This document shows, one piece after another, positions 7,503 through 16,956 of a DNA stretch of 63,531 bases. A model generated the notes under the pieces. It ran no database searches and was not told the DNA's origin. It was given only the letters and a program-made list of their open reading frames with translations. The stretch is from contig JAEZRP010000050.1 of assembly GCA_023444095.1 (NCBI GenBank), positions 1 through 63,531 on the forward strand, given 5' to 3'. Position numbers and translations under genes: made by a program. Position 1 is the stretch's first letter, and each line of letters opens with the position of its first letter. Source of the stretch: Bacillota bacterium. Lineage in GTDB: Bacteria; Bacillota; Clostridia; Christensenellales; Aristaeellaceae.

Positions 7503-10500
7503 TTACACGGCTTCGTTTAACGCCACGGAGACGAGCTTTGAGACGCCCTTTTCCTCCATGACGACGCCGTAGAGCGCTTCGCAGCGCTGCATGGTTCCCT
7601 TTCGGTGTGTGATGACTACGAACTGCGTCTTCTGCGAATACATCCTGAGGTATTCCGCAAAGTTGTCGATGTTCGCGTCGTCAAGCGCGGCCTCGATCTC
7701 GTCGAGGATACAGAAGGGCGTCGGCTTCACGTCCAGCATGGCGAACAAGATCGCGATGGCCGTCAGCGCGCGCTCTCCGCCCGAGAGGAGGGAGAGCGTC
7801 TGAAGCTTCTTGCCCGGTGGCTGCGCCACGATCTCGATGCCGCAGTTGAGCGCGTCCCGCGGGTCGCTCAGCCGGAGCTCCGCCGTGCCGCCGCCGAACA
7901 GCCTTGAAAATGTGCGCTTGAAGTTCGCGTTCATGATCTCGAACTGCCGGCGGAACTGGCGGTCCATATGCTCCTCCAGTTCCTCGATGATCTTTTCGAG
8001 GTCCCCAATCGCGCCGTTGAGGTCGTCCTTCTGCGCGGAAAGTTCCGTCACGCGCTCCGCCGTCTGGCGATACTCGTCCACGGCCGCGACGTTCACGACG
8101 CCCATCTGCCGGATGCGCGCGCGGATCTGCGCAACGCGCTTTTCCGCCTCCGTGAGCCGAAACTCCTGAACGCGGAACGCTTCCGCGCCTGCGTACGTGA
8201 GTTCGTACTCCTCCCAAACGCGGTCCTGAATCTGCTTGTATTCGCCCTCGACGCGCTGAATCTGCATCTCCATCCTGTGCCGTGCGTCGGACTGCGCCTC
8301 CACGCCCTCGCGGAGCGTGTCCATGCGGTGGGAGAGATCCTGCACGCCCCTCTGGGCGGCGGTGCGCTTGCCGTCCGCGTCCGCGAAGTCCGCGCGGGCC
8401 TCGTCGAGCGCCATTTTCTGCGCCTTCAGGCGCGCTTCGCAGCCCTCGAGGGAACGCGCGCTTGCCTCGAGTCCGGACGCGCAGATCGAAAGCTGCGCCT
8501 CAGTGTCCGACGCGAGCTTTTCGAGGTCGCCGGCCTGATCGCGCAGCCTCGTGAGGTCGCGCGATTTCATCTCGTGCTCGCGCTTCTGGGTCGCGTGCCG
8601 AACGCGCTCCGCTCCAACCTCCGCGCGCAGCGCCTCCGCTCCCTTACGCAGATGGAAGATCTCGTCCTGCATCTTTCGGACGGACGCCTGCATGCCGTCG
8701 GTGTTCTGCTGCGCGTCGTCCTGCCGGGACGCGAGCGCCCCGAGCGCCTCGGTTGTCTCCGAAAGCTGGGCTTCGAGCCGCGCTCGCTCGCCCTTCATCT
8801 TGTCGGAGCGCGCCATGTACCCCGTCCGTTCGTCGAGCGCGGCCTTCAGGTACGCCTCGGCGCGGGTGCAGATGAGGTCCTGCTGATGGATGGCGTCGTA
8901 CGTGTCCGCGCGCTCCTGCTTGAGCGCCGCGCGCTTTTGCTCGCTTTCCTCGAGCGAGGCGGAGACGGCGGAGACGCGCGCGTCCAGCTCCTTGAGCTGC
9001 TTCGCGCTCTCGTCGACCTCGCGCGCGCGGGAAAGGAGGTTCGTCGCGCGGGACTGGATCGAGCCGCCCGTCATGGAGCCGCCCGAATGCATCACGTCGC
9101 CCTCGAGCGTCACGAGCCGGAACTGATAGCGCCCCGCGCGCTGAATCTGGATTCCGGCGTCTAGATCCTCCGCGACCACCGTGCGGCCGAGCAGGTTGTC
9201 GATGACCCCCTGATACTTGGGATCGAATTCAATGAGCTCCGACGCGAGTCCGACGCAGCCGGACATGTTCAGGACGCCCCGCTCGCCGGGGGCAAGCGTC
9301 CTTCCCCGCACGGAGCCGATGGGCAGAAACGTCGCGCGGCCGAAGCGATTCGCGCGCAGGTACTCGATCATGCGCTTCGCGTCCTCGTCCTTGTCGACGA
9401 CGACGTTCTGAAGCGCCGCGCCGAGCACCATGTCCATCGCGCGCTCAAGTTTTTCAGGCACCTTGATGATGTCCGCGACCACGCCGTGCACGCCCGAACG
9501 GGGAACGCGGCGGGCCTGCAAGAGAACCTGCTTGACGGAGTTGTTGAGCCCCTCGTAGTCGCGCTGCATCTCGGAGAGGATCTTGTGGCGCGATTCGGTC
9601 TGCTGACGCCTGTTTCGAAGCTCTGTCAGCTCGTTTGAGAGATGCGCGCTCTCGTCGTTCGACGCGCGCACGCGCTCTACGATCTCTGAAATGGCGTCGC
9701 CCAATTCCGTCTGACGCTTTTTCTCGTCCGCGAGCTGGGCCTCCGCCGCCTCGACCTGCTCGTTGAGCGAGCGCATGCCCTCGTCGTCGCGGATCGCGTC
9801 GGTCGCGAGGGACTCGATCTGCCTTTCGAGTGCGGACTTCATCGCGGAGAGCCGCGCCTCCTGGGATTTCACGTCGCTCAGACGATTCATGGCGCGGATG
9901 ATCTCGGCCTTGGTTTCCTCGGCCTTCGCCTCGCGCTCGGAAAGCGACTGTTCGGCGCTTTTGAGCTCCGCCTCGCGCGCGGCGAGCGACCGTTCAGAGA
10001 TTTCGAGCGCTTCCGCTTCCTCTAGGAGTTCCTTCTCAAGCGCCTCGACGCGCTCCGCCACGCCCCCACCGCCGCCCATCGCGCCAGCGAGCTGGGCTTC
10101 GAGCCGGGCCTTCTCGCGCGCGCCGTTGCGGATGCGCTCCTCAAGAAGATTCCGCTCTCCCTCGAGGGCCTCCACGTCCCGGATGAGTGCCTGCACGCGG
10201 TCGCGCTTCTCGGCGGAGGAGAGTTCCAGCCGGTCGAGCGAAAGCTGCATCTCGTCGCGCTCCCACCCGAGCCGCTCGAGCTCCGCGTTCGAGCGGGAAA
10301 GTTCGCGGTCGGCGTCTGAAAGCGCGATCCGAAGCTCGTTCAGCTTCTCGTCGTACTTGACGGCGCGCACAAGATAGATATTGAGGTCGAGGGACTTGAG
10401 TTCGTCCCTGAGGGCGAGGTATTCCCGCGCCTCGTCCGCTTGCCTTTTGAGGGGCTCCACGCGCTCCTCGAGCTCGGTCAGGATATCCTCCACGCGGTCG

Positions 10501-11063
10501 AGGTTGAGCCGCGAGGACTCCATCTTTTTCTCGGCCTCGGTTTTTCTGGCCTTATACTTGACGATACCCGCGGCTTCCTCAAAGACCTGGCGGCGGTCGT
10601 CCGACTTCTGGGAGAGGATGTCGTCGATGCGCCCCTGCCCGATGATCGAATAGCCGTCGCGGCCGATGCCCGTGTCGCGGAAGAGGTCGACCACGTCCTT
10701 GAGCCTGCACTGCGCGCCGTTGATGGCATACTCGCCCTCGCCGGAGCGGTAGACGCGCCGGGAGACGGAAACCTCCGCGAAGTCGATGGACAGCGCGTGG
10801 TCCTGATTGTCGAAAATCAGCGTCACCTCGCAGAACGCCTGCTTGCGGCGCTTTTCGGTGCCGCCAAAAATAACGTCCTCCATCTTGGCGCCGCGCAGCG
10901 TCTTCGCGCTCTGCTCGCCCAGCACCCAGCGGACGGCATCCGATATATTTGATTTTCCGCAGCCGTTCGGCCCCACGACGCCCGTGATCCCGCTCTCAAA
11001 CGTGAGCTCGACACGGTCGGCGAAGGACTTGAAGCCGTGGATCACAAGTTTTTTGAGCTCCAA
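7503..11063 (-). CDS. smc: Chromosome partition protein SMC
   Basis: This 1186-residue condensin ATPase compacts and segregates the chromosome as a homodimer with ScpA and ScpB. Walker A is GPNGCGKSN (31-39). Two long, charged coiled-coil arms flank a hinge of roughly residues 500-650 that is rich in glycine and lacks heptads. Near the C-terminus are the ABC signature LSGGERALTAIAI and Walker B FCILDEIEAALDD. Length matches Bacillus SMC (about 1190). It starts the base after the rnc stop codon, so its ribosome site lies within the end of rnc. Confidence 0.98.
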   Translation of the reverse strand: MELKKLVIHGFKSFADRVELTFESGITGVVGPNGCGKSNISDAVRWVLGEQSAKTLRGAKMEDVIFGGTEKRRKQAFCEVTLIFDNQDHALSIDFAEVSVSRRVYRSGEGEYAINGAQCRLKDVVDLFRDTGIGRDGYSIIGQGRIDDILSQKSDDRRQVFEEAAGIVKYKARKTEAEKKMESSRLNLDRVEDILTELEERVEPLKRQADEAREYLALRDELKSLDLNIYLVRAVKYDEKLNELRIALSDADRELSRSNAELERLGWERDEMQLSLDRLELSSAEKRDRVQALIRDVEALEGERNLLEERIRNGAREKARLEAQLAGAMGGGGGVAERVEALEKELLEEAEALEISERSLAAREAELKSAEQSLSEREAKAEETKAEIIRAMNRLSDVKSQEARLSAMKSALERQIESLATDAIRDDEGMRSLNEQVEAAEAQLADEKKRQTELGDAISEIVERVRASNDESAHLSNELTELRNRRQQTESRHKILSEMQRDYEGLNNSVKQVLLQARRVPRSGVHGVVADIIKVPEKLERAMDMVLGAALQNVVVDKDEDAKRMIEYLRANRFGRATFLPIGSVRGRTLAPGERGVLNMSGCVGLASELIEFDPKYQGVIDNLLGRTVVAEDLDAGIQIQRAGRYQFRLVTLEGDVMHSGGSMTGGSIQSRATNLLSRAREVDESAKQLKELDARVSAVSASLEESEQKRAALKQERADTYDAIHQQDLICTRAEAYLKAALDERTGYMARSDKMKGERARLEAQLSETTEALGALASRQDDAQQNTDGMQASVRKMQDEIFHLRKGAEALRAEVGAERVRHATQKREHEMKSRDLTRLRDQAGDLEKLASDTEAQLSICASGLEASARSLEGCEARLKAQKMALDEARADFADADGKRTAAQRGVQDLSHRMDTLREGVEAQSDARHRMEMQIQRVEGEYKQIQDRVWEEYELTYAGAEAFRVQEFRLTEAEKRVAQIRARIRQMGVVNVAAVDEYRQTAERVTELSAQKDDLNGAIGDLEKIIEELEEHMDRQFRRQFEIMNANFKRTFSRLFGGGTAELRLSDPRDALNCGIEIVAQPPGKKLQTLSLLSGGERALTAIAILFAMLDVKPTPFCILDEIEAALDDANIDNFAEYLRMYSQKTQFVVITHRKGTMQRCEALYGVVMEEKGVSKLVSVALNEAV

Positions 11064-11735
11064 TCAGCTTATCTCCCCGATCATTTTGAGTGCGGCCCGG
11101 GCAGCCGCCTGTTGCGCTGCCTGCTTCGAGCGCCCCGCGCCCTCCCCGAGCGCCTTCCCCTCCGCGACGACCGCATAGGTGAACACCGGATCGTGCGGCG
11201 GGCCGTCCGAAGAGATCATCTCGTAGACGGGCATTTTGCCCTCGCTCTGGAGCCTCTCCTGAAGCAGCGTCTTGGCATCCAGCGTCTCCTTGAGCCCGGA
11301 CGGATCGAGCATGTCCCCGAACATGCGCATGACGGCCTCGTACGCCGCGTCCGCGCCTCCGTCGAGGTAGACCGCGCCGATGACCGCTTCCGTCACGTCC
11401 GAGAGGATCGACGGCTTTTCGCGCCCACCGCTCTTTTCCTCGCCTACCGAGAGCCGGATGTGCGGGCCGAGACGCAGTTTTTCAGCGATCCTGTGAAGCG
11501 CTTCCTCGCGCACGAGCTCCGCGCGCAGCCGCGTGAGCCTTCCCTCGTTCACGCCCGGCAACTCGAAATAGAGATACCGGCTGACCGCGAGCTCAAGCAC
11601 CGCGTCGCCCAGAAACTCAAGCCGCTGATAGTGCGGCACGCGGTGATCCGAGCCGAAGGACGGGTGCGTCAGCGCCGTCTCAAGAAGGCGCGCGTCGCGG
11701 AAGCGGTATCCCAATCGGGCTTCGATTTCCTCCAC
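11064..11735 (-). CDS. rnc: Ribonuclease III
   Basis: This 223-residue double-strand-specific endoribonuclease processes rRNA precursors and structured mRNAs. The catalytic signature RLEFLGDAVLEL carries Glu40 and Asp44. A second acidic pair, Asp113 and Glu116, lies in SDVTEAVIGAVYLDGG. The double-stranded RNA-binding domain occupies about residues 150-221 and ends in the helix KQAAQQAAARAALKM. It sits 2 bases after acpP and abuts smc, a standard Firmicutes arrangement. Confidence 0.97.
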   Translation of the reverse strand: MEEIEARLGYRFRDARLLETALTHPSFGSDHRVPHYQRLEFLGDAVLELAVSRYLYFELPGVNEGRLTRLRAELVREEALHRIAEKLRLGPHIRLSVGEEKSGGREKPSILSDVTEAVIGAVYLDGGADAAYEAVMRMFGDMLDPSGLKETLDAKTLLQERLQSEGKMPVYEMISSDGPPHDPVFTYAVVAEGKALGEGAGRSKQAAQQAAARAALKMIGEIS

Positions 11736-11737
11736 GG

Positions 11738-11980
11738 TCAGGCGTGCTCCTCGAGGTATTTCACGATGTCGCCGACGGTCTTGACGCCCGCGAGCATCTC
11801 GTCCGACACGGTGATGTCGAATTCGTTTTCGAGGTCCATGATGAGCATGATGAGGTTCGCGCTGTCGGCGCCAAGATCCTCCACGAGCCGCGCCCCGGCT
11901 ACGATCTCCTCCCGCTTCACGGGAAGCTGATTCAGGATGTATTCGGTGACCTTCTCGGTTACGATCTTCGGATCCGCCAT
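11738..11980 (-). CDS. acpP: Acyl carrier protein with a variant phosphopantetheine site
   Basis: This 80-residue acidic four-helix carrier holds growing fatty-acyl chains on a phosphopantetheine arm. The attachment serine is Ser40 in the sequence LGADSANLIMLIMDLE. Most ACPs have DSL(D/E) here; the Leu-Asp after the serine is replaced by Ala-Asn. The downstream EFDITVSDE helix III region is conventional. Position between plsX and rnc, with no gap to plsX, indicates the housekeeping ACP of fatty-acid and phospholipid synthesis. The variant motif may alter recognition by the phosphopantetheinyl transferase or partners, which is an inference. Confidence 0.93.
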   Translation of the reverse strand: MADPKIVTEKVTEYILNQLPVKREEIVAGARLVEDLGADSANLIMLIMDLENEFDITVSDEMLAGVKTVGDIVKYLEEHA

Positions 11981-13000
11981 TTAAATATCCCCCTTGTCGT
12001 CCGCGGCCGCAAGTCCGGCGACGCCCGCGCGGATCTTCCCGACCACGTCGTTTTTGATCATATTGCGCGCCTGTCCGATCGCGGTCTCGATCGCGCGCGC
12101 GTCAGACGAACCGTGCGCCTTGACGAGCGCGCCCTCGACGCCCAGGAGCGGCGCGCCGCCGTACTCGTGATAGTCCATGCGCGCCTTAAACCTTTTGAGC
12201 GCGGGCTTCACGAGGAGCGCACCAAGCTTCGAGCGCGCATCGCGCAGGAGCTCCTCCCTGAGCATTTTGGACATCGCGGATGCGAGGCCCTCGGTGTACT
12301 TGAGGATCAGATTCCCGTCGAAGCCGTCGAGCACGACCACCTGATTTTCGCCCATGATGATCTCTCGACCCTCGACGTTGCCCGCAAAGAGATAACTCGT
12401 CTGCTTCGCCATCAGCTCGTACGTTTCCTTGGCGAGCTTGTTGCCCTTTTCCGCCTCAGTGCCGATGTTCGCAAGGGCTACCTTCGGATTTTCAATCCCG
12501 AGAACGCCCGCCATATACGCCGCGCCCATAAGTCCGAACTGGCTTAAAAACTTCGGCTGGCAGTCGACGTTTGCGCCAGCGTCGATGAGCATCACGGGGC
12601 CCTTGAGGCCCGGCATCACAGGGGCGAGCGCCGGACGGTCGATGCCTGAGATGCGGCCGACCTTGAACATGCCGCCCGCGAGCAGCGCGCCCGTCGAACC
12701 CGCGGAGACCACCGCCTGCGCGCGGCCCTCGCGCACCTCCATGAGCGCGCGCACGAGCGATGAGTCCGCCTTCTTGCGGACGGCAAGCATGGGCGATTCG
12801 TCCATTTCGATCACTTCGCGCGCGTCCACGATCGCGATCCTCTCGCCCGCCGCCGCTTCCAGCACCTCGCGCCTTCCGCAGAGCCTTATTTGTATATCGC
12901 CAAACGCCCTAAGGGCCGCCTTCGCGCCGGCGACGATCGCCTCCGGCGCGTGGTCGCCGCCCATGGCGTCCACGGCGATCACGTATTCGCTCACATCCAT
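11981..13000 (-). CDS. plsX: Phosphate acyltransferase PlsX
   Basis: This enzyme of about 339 residues transfers fatty acyl chains from ACP to inorganic phosphate, making the acyl-phosphate used by PlsY in phosphatidic-acid synthesis. The N-terminal IAVDAMGGDHAPEAIV motif is diagnostic, and GSTGALLAGG and the EGFDGN-like LDGFDGNLILKYTEG segments follow. I prefer the ATG at 13000; an in-frame GTG four codons earlier (13012) is possible. It is the first gene of plsX-acpP-rnc-smc-ftsY, and a good promoter lies just upstream. No FapR-type palindrome was seen. Confidence 0.95.
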   Translation of the reverse strand: MDVSEYVIAVDAMGGDHAPEAIVAGAKAALRAFGDIQIRLCGRREVLEAAAGERIAIVDAREVIEMDESPMLAVRKKADSSLVRALMEVREGRAQAVVSAGSTGALLAGGMFKVGRISGIDRPALAPVMPGLKGPVMLIDAGANVDCQPKFLSQFGLMGAAYMAGVLGIENPKVALANIGTEAEKGNKLAKETYELMAKQTSYLFAGNVEGREIIMGENQVVVLDGFDGNLILKYTEGLASAMSKMLREELLRDARSKLGALLVKPALKRFKARMDYHEYGGAPLLGVEGALVKAHGSSDARAIETAIGQARNMIKNDVVGKIRAGVAGLAAADDKGDI

Positions 13001-13033
13001 CACCTGTCCCACTTGTCCAGAGTATCATACCAC

Positions 13034-13062
13034 ATTGTAACAGATACGCGCCATGCGTGCAA
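13034..13062 (-). promoter_or_regulatory. Sigma-A-type promoter for plsX operon
   Basis: On the minus strand, TTGCAC (13057-13062) and TACAAT (13034-13039) are separated by exactly 17 bases, about 35 bases before the plsX start. It lies back-to-back with the trpS promoter. Confidence 0.7.
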
Positions 13063-13069
13063 GTGAACC

Positions 13070-13098
13070 TTGACTGAATTTTGGCGACATGCTATACT
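13070..13098 (+). promoter_or_regulatory. Sigma-A-type promoter for trpS
   Basis: TTGACT (13070-13075) and TATACT (13093-13098) have a 17-base spacer and lie about 33 bases before the trpS start. The short leader leaves no room for a T-box, so trpS here does not appear to be tRNA-responsive by that mechanism. Confidence 0.75.
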
Positions 13099-13130
13099 TT
13101 ATCGGTGGATTTTCGGCGGGAGGCAAATAC

Positions 13131-14144
13131 ATGGACGAGATGACGGCGGCAAAAAAGAGAATCTTTTCCGGGATACAGCCCACGGGGCAGTTGACCCTCG
13201 GAAATTACATTGGCGCGCTGCGAAACTTCAATCTTTTGCAGGACGAGTACGACTGCCTGTACTCGATCGTGGACCTTCACTCCCTCACGGTCCGGCAAAA
13301 CCCGGCGGAGCTTCGCAAGGCATGCCTTCGGACGATGAGTCTTTTCCTTGCGAGCGGGCTCGATCCCAAAAAGAACATTATCTTCTTTCAGTCGCACGTG
13401 CACGAGCATGCGGAACTCTCGTGGCTGCTGAGCTGCTTCACATATGTGGGCGAACTCGGGCGCATGACGCAGTACAAGGAAAAATCCCAGAAGAACCAGG
13501 ACAACATCAACGCAGGCCTTTACACATACCCCGTTCTGATGGCTGCCGACATTCTCCTCTACCTCTCCGACCTCGTGCCCATCGGCGCGGATCAGAAGCA
13601 GCACCTCGAGCTCTCGCGCGATATCGCCGAGCGCTTCAACGCCATCTACGGGGACGTTCTGGTCGTGCCGGACGCGTACATCCCGAAGATCGGCGCGCGG
13701 GTAATGAGCCTTCTCGAGCCGGAGAAGAAGATGTCCAAGTCCGATCCGGAGGAGACGTTCATCGCGCTTCTCGACAAGCCCGACGTCATCCGCAAAAAAA
13801 TTCGCCGCGCGGTTACCGACAGCGAGGGAAGCGTGCGGTTCGACCCGGAAAACAAGCCCGGCGTTTCGAACCTCATGTCCATCCTCTCCGCGCTCACGGG
13901 CACGGCGCTCGAAGCGATCGAAACGGACTTCGCCGGCAAGGGCTACGGCGCGTTCAAGGATGCGGTGGCGGACGCGGTAGTCGCGACGCTCGAGCCGATT
14001 CAGACAGAATACGACCGGATCATCGCCGACAAAGAGTATCTCCAGTCGGTCATGACGGACGGCGCCGAACGCGCAGGCGCGCTCGCCCATAGGACGATGC
14101 TCAAACTGCACAAGAAACTCGGACTCGCCCCGTTCAAGCTGTAG
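13131..14144 (+). CDS. trpS: Tryptophanyl-tRNA synthetase
   Basis: This 337-residue class I aminoacyl-tRNA synthetase charges tRNA-Trp. The ATP-binding HIGH-equivalent appears as PTGQLTLGNYIGAL (17-30). The KMSKS loop is intact at residues 200-204, followed by DPE. YPVLMAADILLY and GADQKQHLELSRDI are family signatures. The start at 13131 is chosen because GGGAGG lies 7 bases before it; upstream in-frame codons overlap the promoter. The gene appears to be transcribed on its own promoter, with the GNAT remnant and folC following. Confidence 0.96.
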   Translation: MDEMTAAKKRIFSGIQPTGQLTLGNYIGALRNFNLLQDEYDCLYSIVDLHSLTVRQNPAELRKACLRTMSLFLASGLDPKKNIIFFQSHVHEHAELSWLLSCFTYVGELGRMTQYKEKSQKNQDNINAGLYTYPVLMAADILLYLSDLVPIGADQKQHLELSRDIAERFNAIYGDVLVVPDAYIPKIGARVMSLLEPEKKMSKSDPEETFIALLDKPDVIRKKIRRAVTDSEGSVRFDPENKPGVSNLMSILSALTGTALEAIETDFAGKGYGAFKDAVADAVVATLEPIQTEYDRIIADKEYLQSVMTDGAERAGALAHRTMLKLHKKLGLAPFKL

Positions 14145-14170
14145 CGCGGCATCCAGGCGGGAAAGGCGAT

Positions 14171-14617
14171 TTGCGTGATTCAGTACAGAGAAATCGACGA
14201 GGCGATTCACCGCGCGCTCGTCGAATTGTACGGCGAATGGCTCGAGGCGGCATACGCGTTTCGCAAGAGGCGTTTTCCCTTTGCGCGATGGACGGCGATA
14301 CGCCCGTTGCCTTTGTCTGCGCGACGCCGAGGCGGCTGACCGATCCTCTCGCCCATTTGACGGATGCTTACATTGAAGTCCTGGGCGTGTATGGACCATA
14401 CCGGCGAAGAGGGATTGCGCGCTCGCTCCTTCACGCGGCGGAAGAATGGGCGGCTGAACGCGGCTACAGACAGATTCGCACCCACAGCGATTATTTAAGC
14501 CCGGAAGCCATTCAGATGTGGCATTCACTCAATTACGGTTTATGTCCTGCCAGCGACTGGTTGGAGGACAAGAAAATGTACTGGCCGGGATACCATGTGG
14601 TGAAGGTCCTGCAATGA
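14171..14617 (+). pseudogene. GNAT acetyltransferase, probably frameshifted at the N-terminus
   Basis: The C-terminal two thirds encode a clear GNAT domain: FSLCAMDGDTPVAFVCATPR, then the acetyl-CoA motif VYGPYRRRGIARSLL and a final LNYG-type strand. The N-terminal 35 residues in this frame are arginine-rich and unlike any acetyltransferase. In the next frame, a GTG at 14175 opens a convincing N-terminus (VIQYREIDEAIHRALVELYG) that runs into a stop around 14340. The two frames would join near 14240-14260, so one indel seems to have broken the gene, unless it is a sequencing error. The substrate is unknown. Confidence 0.6.
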
Positions 14618-14736
14618 GCGCAGGCTGATTCCCCACCTGCGTCGGAGCCTTCCCCTTGCGGCCGTGATCTTTCGGTTTGATTCCATCAGGCGGCGCGCAA
14701 CAGCGCGTTGCCTATTTTTATTAAGCGAGGGTGAGT

Positions 14737-15996
14737 ATGTTCACAAACGCAAAGGACGCCATCGACTGGATACACGGGGCCCGCTACAAGGGCCAAAAAA
14801 ACGGACTCGAAAACACGCGCGCGCTGCTGGCGGCGCTCCATAACCCCGAAAGGCGCTTTCGCGCGGCGCACATTGCGGGCACGAACGGAAAGGGGTCGAC
14901 GGCGGCGTTTACCGAGCGCGCGCTGCGCGAGGCGGGCTACCGGACAGGCATGTACACCTCCCCCTACCTCATCCGTTACAACGAGCGCGTGCAGGTCATG
15001 GGCGAACCGATCCCGGACACCGCGCTCATCGACATCGTGAACCTTCTCGTTCAGAAGTCCGAGGGACTCGTGCGCGAGGGAATCCTGCCTACGACGTTCG
15101 AGCTGGGTACGGCGCTCGCATTCGAATACTTCGCGCGCATGGGCGTGGAGGTTGCCGCGGTCGAGGTCGGACTCGGCGGGCGGTTCGATTCGACGAACGT
15201 GATCGGACCGGAGGTTTCGATGATCGCGGCGATCGGTCTGGACCACATGAGGATTCTGGGCGACACCGTCGAGGAGATCGCGTTTGAGAAGGCAGGAATC
15301 ATCAAGCCCGGTGTGCCAGCGGTGGTTCAGGACCAGCCGGAGGGCATACTGGACGTGTTCCGGAAGGTCGCGCGGGAACGTGGATCGCGGCTCACAATCG
15401 CCACAATGCCGGAAATCGTCGAGGAAACGGCGCACGGCGCGCGATTTTGCGTGGGCGGTGTCGAATACCATACGGCAATGAACGGGCGGCACCAGCTTCT
15501 GAACGCGGCGCTCGCGATTGCCGGGCTCCGGGAGATGGGCGTGGACGGCGAGGCGATCCGGCGCGGCGTCGCAAAGGCAAAGTGGCCCTGCCGGCTCGAG
15601 TGGGTGAAAGGCGCGCTCATCGACGGCGCACACAACCCTCAAGGCGCGCGCTCGCTGCGCGATTACCTCGAGCGCTTTTTCCCCGGGGAGCGGATCACTC
15701 TGGTGACTGGCATGATGCACGACAAGCAGACGGAGGCGTGCGCCAGGATCCTCGCGCCGGTGTGCGCGCGGGTGATCGCCACCAAGGTGGACGAGCCGCG
15801 CGCCGCGGAACCGGAATCCTTGGCGGCGCTCTATCGATCGCTCGGCGTGGAAACGATTGCGGTGGACGGCGTTGGAAACGCGGTCCGGGCCGCGATGGCG
15901 CAAAATGGCCTCAAGGTGTTTGCGGGCTCCCTGTACATCGCGGGCGCGGTGCGGCAGGCGCTCGCTGGGGACGACTGCTTCCCGAAGGACGAATAG
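14737..15996 (+). CDS. folC: Folylpolyglutamate synthase / dihydrofolate synthase
   Basis: This ligase of about 419 residues adds glutamate to folates (and to dihydropteroate if bifunctional). It is a Mur-ligase-fold enzyme with ATP loop AGTNGKGST (47-55). It also has the MYTSPYLIRYNERV segment, the Mg-binding VGLGGRFDSTN region, and DGAHNP in the C-terminal domain. GAGG (14727-14730) is 6 bases before the ATG at 14737; an in-frame GTG two codons earlier is less well placed. No other folate gene is adjacent. It precedes the RNA-modification genes by about 50 bases. Confidence 0.95.
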   Translation: MFTNAKDAIDWIHGARYKGQKNGLENTRALLAALHNPERRFRAAHIAGTNGKGSTAAFTERALREAGYRTGMYTSPYLIRYNERVQVMGEPIPDTALIDIVNLLVQKSEGLVREGILPTTFELGTALAFEYFARMGVEVAAVEVGLGGRFDSTNVIGPEVSMIAAIGLDHMRILGDTVEEIAFEKAGIIKPGVPAVVQDQPEGILDVFRKVARERGSRLTIATMPEIVEETAHGARFCVGGVEYHTAMNGRHQLLNAALAIAGLREMGVDGEAIRRGVAKAKWPCRLEWVKGALIDGAHNPQGARSLRDYLERFFPGERITLVTGMMHDKQTEACARILAPVCARVIATKVDEPRAAEPESLAALYRSLGVETIAVDGVGNAVRAAMAQNGLKVFAGSLYIAGAVRQALAGDDCFPKDE

Positions 15997-16044
15997 ACCT
16001 CGGTCTTTTTATTTGAGACTTTGGTCGGTTGATTGGAGAATCCG

Positions 16045-16956
16045 ATGCAATTTCACCACCTGTCCGTCATGCCGGACGAGTGCATGGCACATTTGAACAT
16101 CCGCGCGGGCGGCGACTACCTCGACTGCACGCTCGGCGGCGGCGGGCACAGCACTGAGATCCTGAAAAGGCTCGCGGGCGGGACGCTCACGGGCATCGAC
16201 CGGGACGCGGATGCCATCGCGGCGGCATCGGCGCGCATTTCAGACGCGCGCTTTCGTGCGCTCCGGGGGAACTTTCACGACGCGCGAACGCTCACGGGCG
16301 AGATGGCGTTTGACGGGATACTCATTGATCTCGGCGTGTCGTCGCATCAGCTCGACGTGCGCGAACGCGGTTTTTCATACCACGACGACGCGCCGCTCGA
16401 CATGCGCATGGACGCATCCGCGCCCCTCACCGCCGCCGACATCGTGAATACCAGGAGCGAGGACGAGCTGACGCGTATCCTGCGCGATTACGGCGAGGAG
16501 AAGTGGGCGCGCCAGATCGCGCGGGTGATTTGCGACAGACGCCCGATTTTAACCACGTCCCATCTCGTTTCGGCCATCGACGCGGCGATTCCCAAGAAAT
16601 TCCGGGAAAAGGACGGCTCGCACCCGGCGCGCAGGACCTTTCAGGCGCTCCGAATCGCAGTTAACGACGAGCTCGAGCCGCTCGAAAGCTCTTTTGAGAT
16701 GCTCGTTCATATGCTGAAGCCCGGCGGGCGGCTGTGCGTACTGACCTTTCACTCGCTCGAGGACCGGATCGTCAAAAACACGTTCCGCAGACTGGCCAAC
16801 CCCTGCACCTGCCCGCCGGACATCCCGGTTTGCGTGTGCGGGAAAAAGCCCGTCGTGCGGCTCGAGACGCGAAAGCCGGTGACCGCCACCGAAGCGGAGC
16901 TCAAAGAAAATCCGCGCGCGCGGAGCGCGAATCTGCGGGCGGTGGAGAAAATATGA
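16045..16956 (+). CDS. rsmH: 16S rRNA (cytosine(1402)-N4)-methyltransferase RsmH
   Basis: This 303-residue SAM-dependent enzyme methylates N4 of C1402 in the decoding centre of 16S rRNA. Motifs are MPDECMAHL, the SAM loop DCTLGGGGHS, GIDRDADAI, ILIDLGVSSHQLD, RTFQALRIAVNDEL and LTFHSLEDRIVK. GGAG at 16036-16039 supports the ATG at 16045. Normally it heads the division/cell-wall cluster after mraZ. Here it is separated from that cluster and coupled by an ATGA overlap to a tgt-like gene. That places it with rsmI, which 2'-O-methylates the same nucleotide. Confidence 0.96.
   Translation: MQFHHLSVMPDECMAHLNIRAGGDYLDCTLGGGGHSTEILKRLAGGTLTGIDRDADAIAAASARISDARFRALRGNFHDARTLTGEMAFDGILIDLGVSSHQLDVRERGFSYHDDAPLDMRMDASAPLTAADIVNTRSEDELTRILRDYGEEKWARQIARVICDRRPILTTSHLVSAIDAAIPKKFREKDGSHPARRTFQALRIAVNDELEPLESSFEMLVHMLKPGGRLCVLTFHSLEDRIVKNTFRRLANPCTCPPDIPVCVCGKKPVVRLETRKPVTATEAELKENPRARSANLRAVEKI

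Noticed and set aside
13013..13130. T-box leader for trpS
   Set aside because: The promoter -10 box ends 32 bases before the start codon, far too close for a T-box structure.
14690..14720. Intrinsic terminator before folC
   Set aside because: Only a 5-bp stem (GCAAC/GTTGC) can be drawn before the T-rich stretch, too weak to call.
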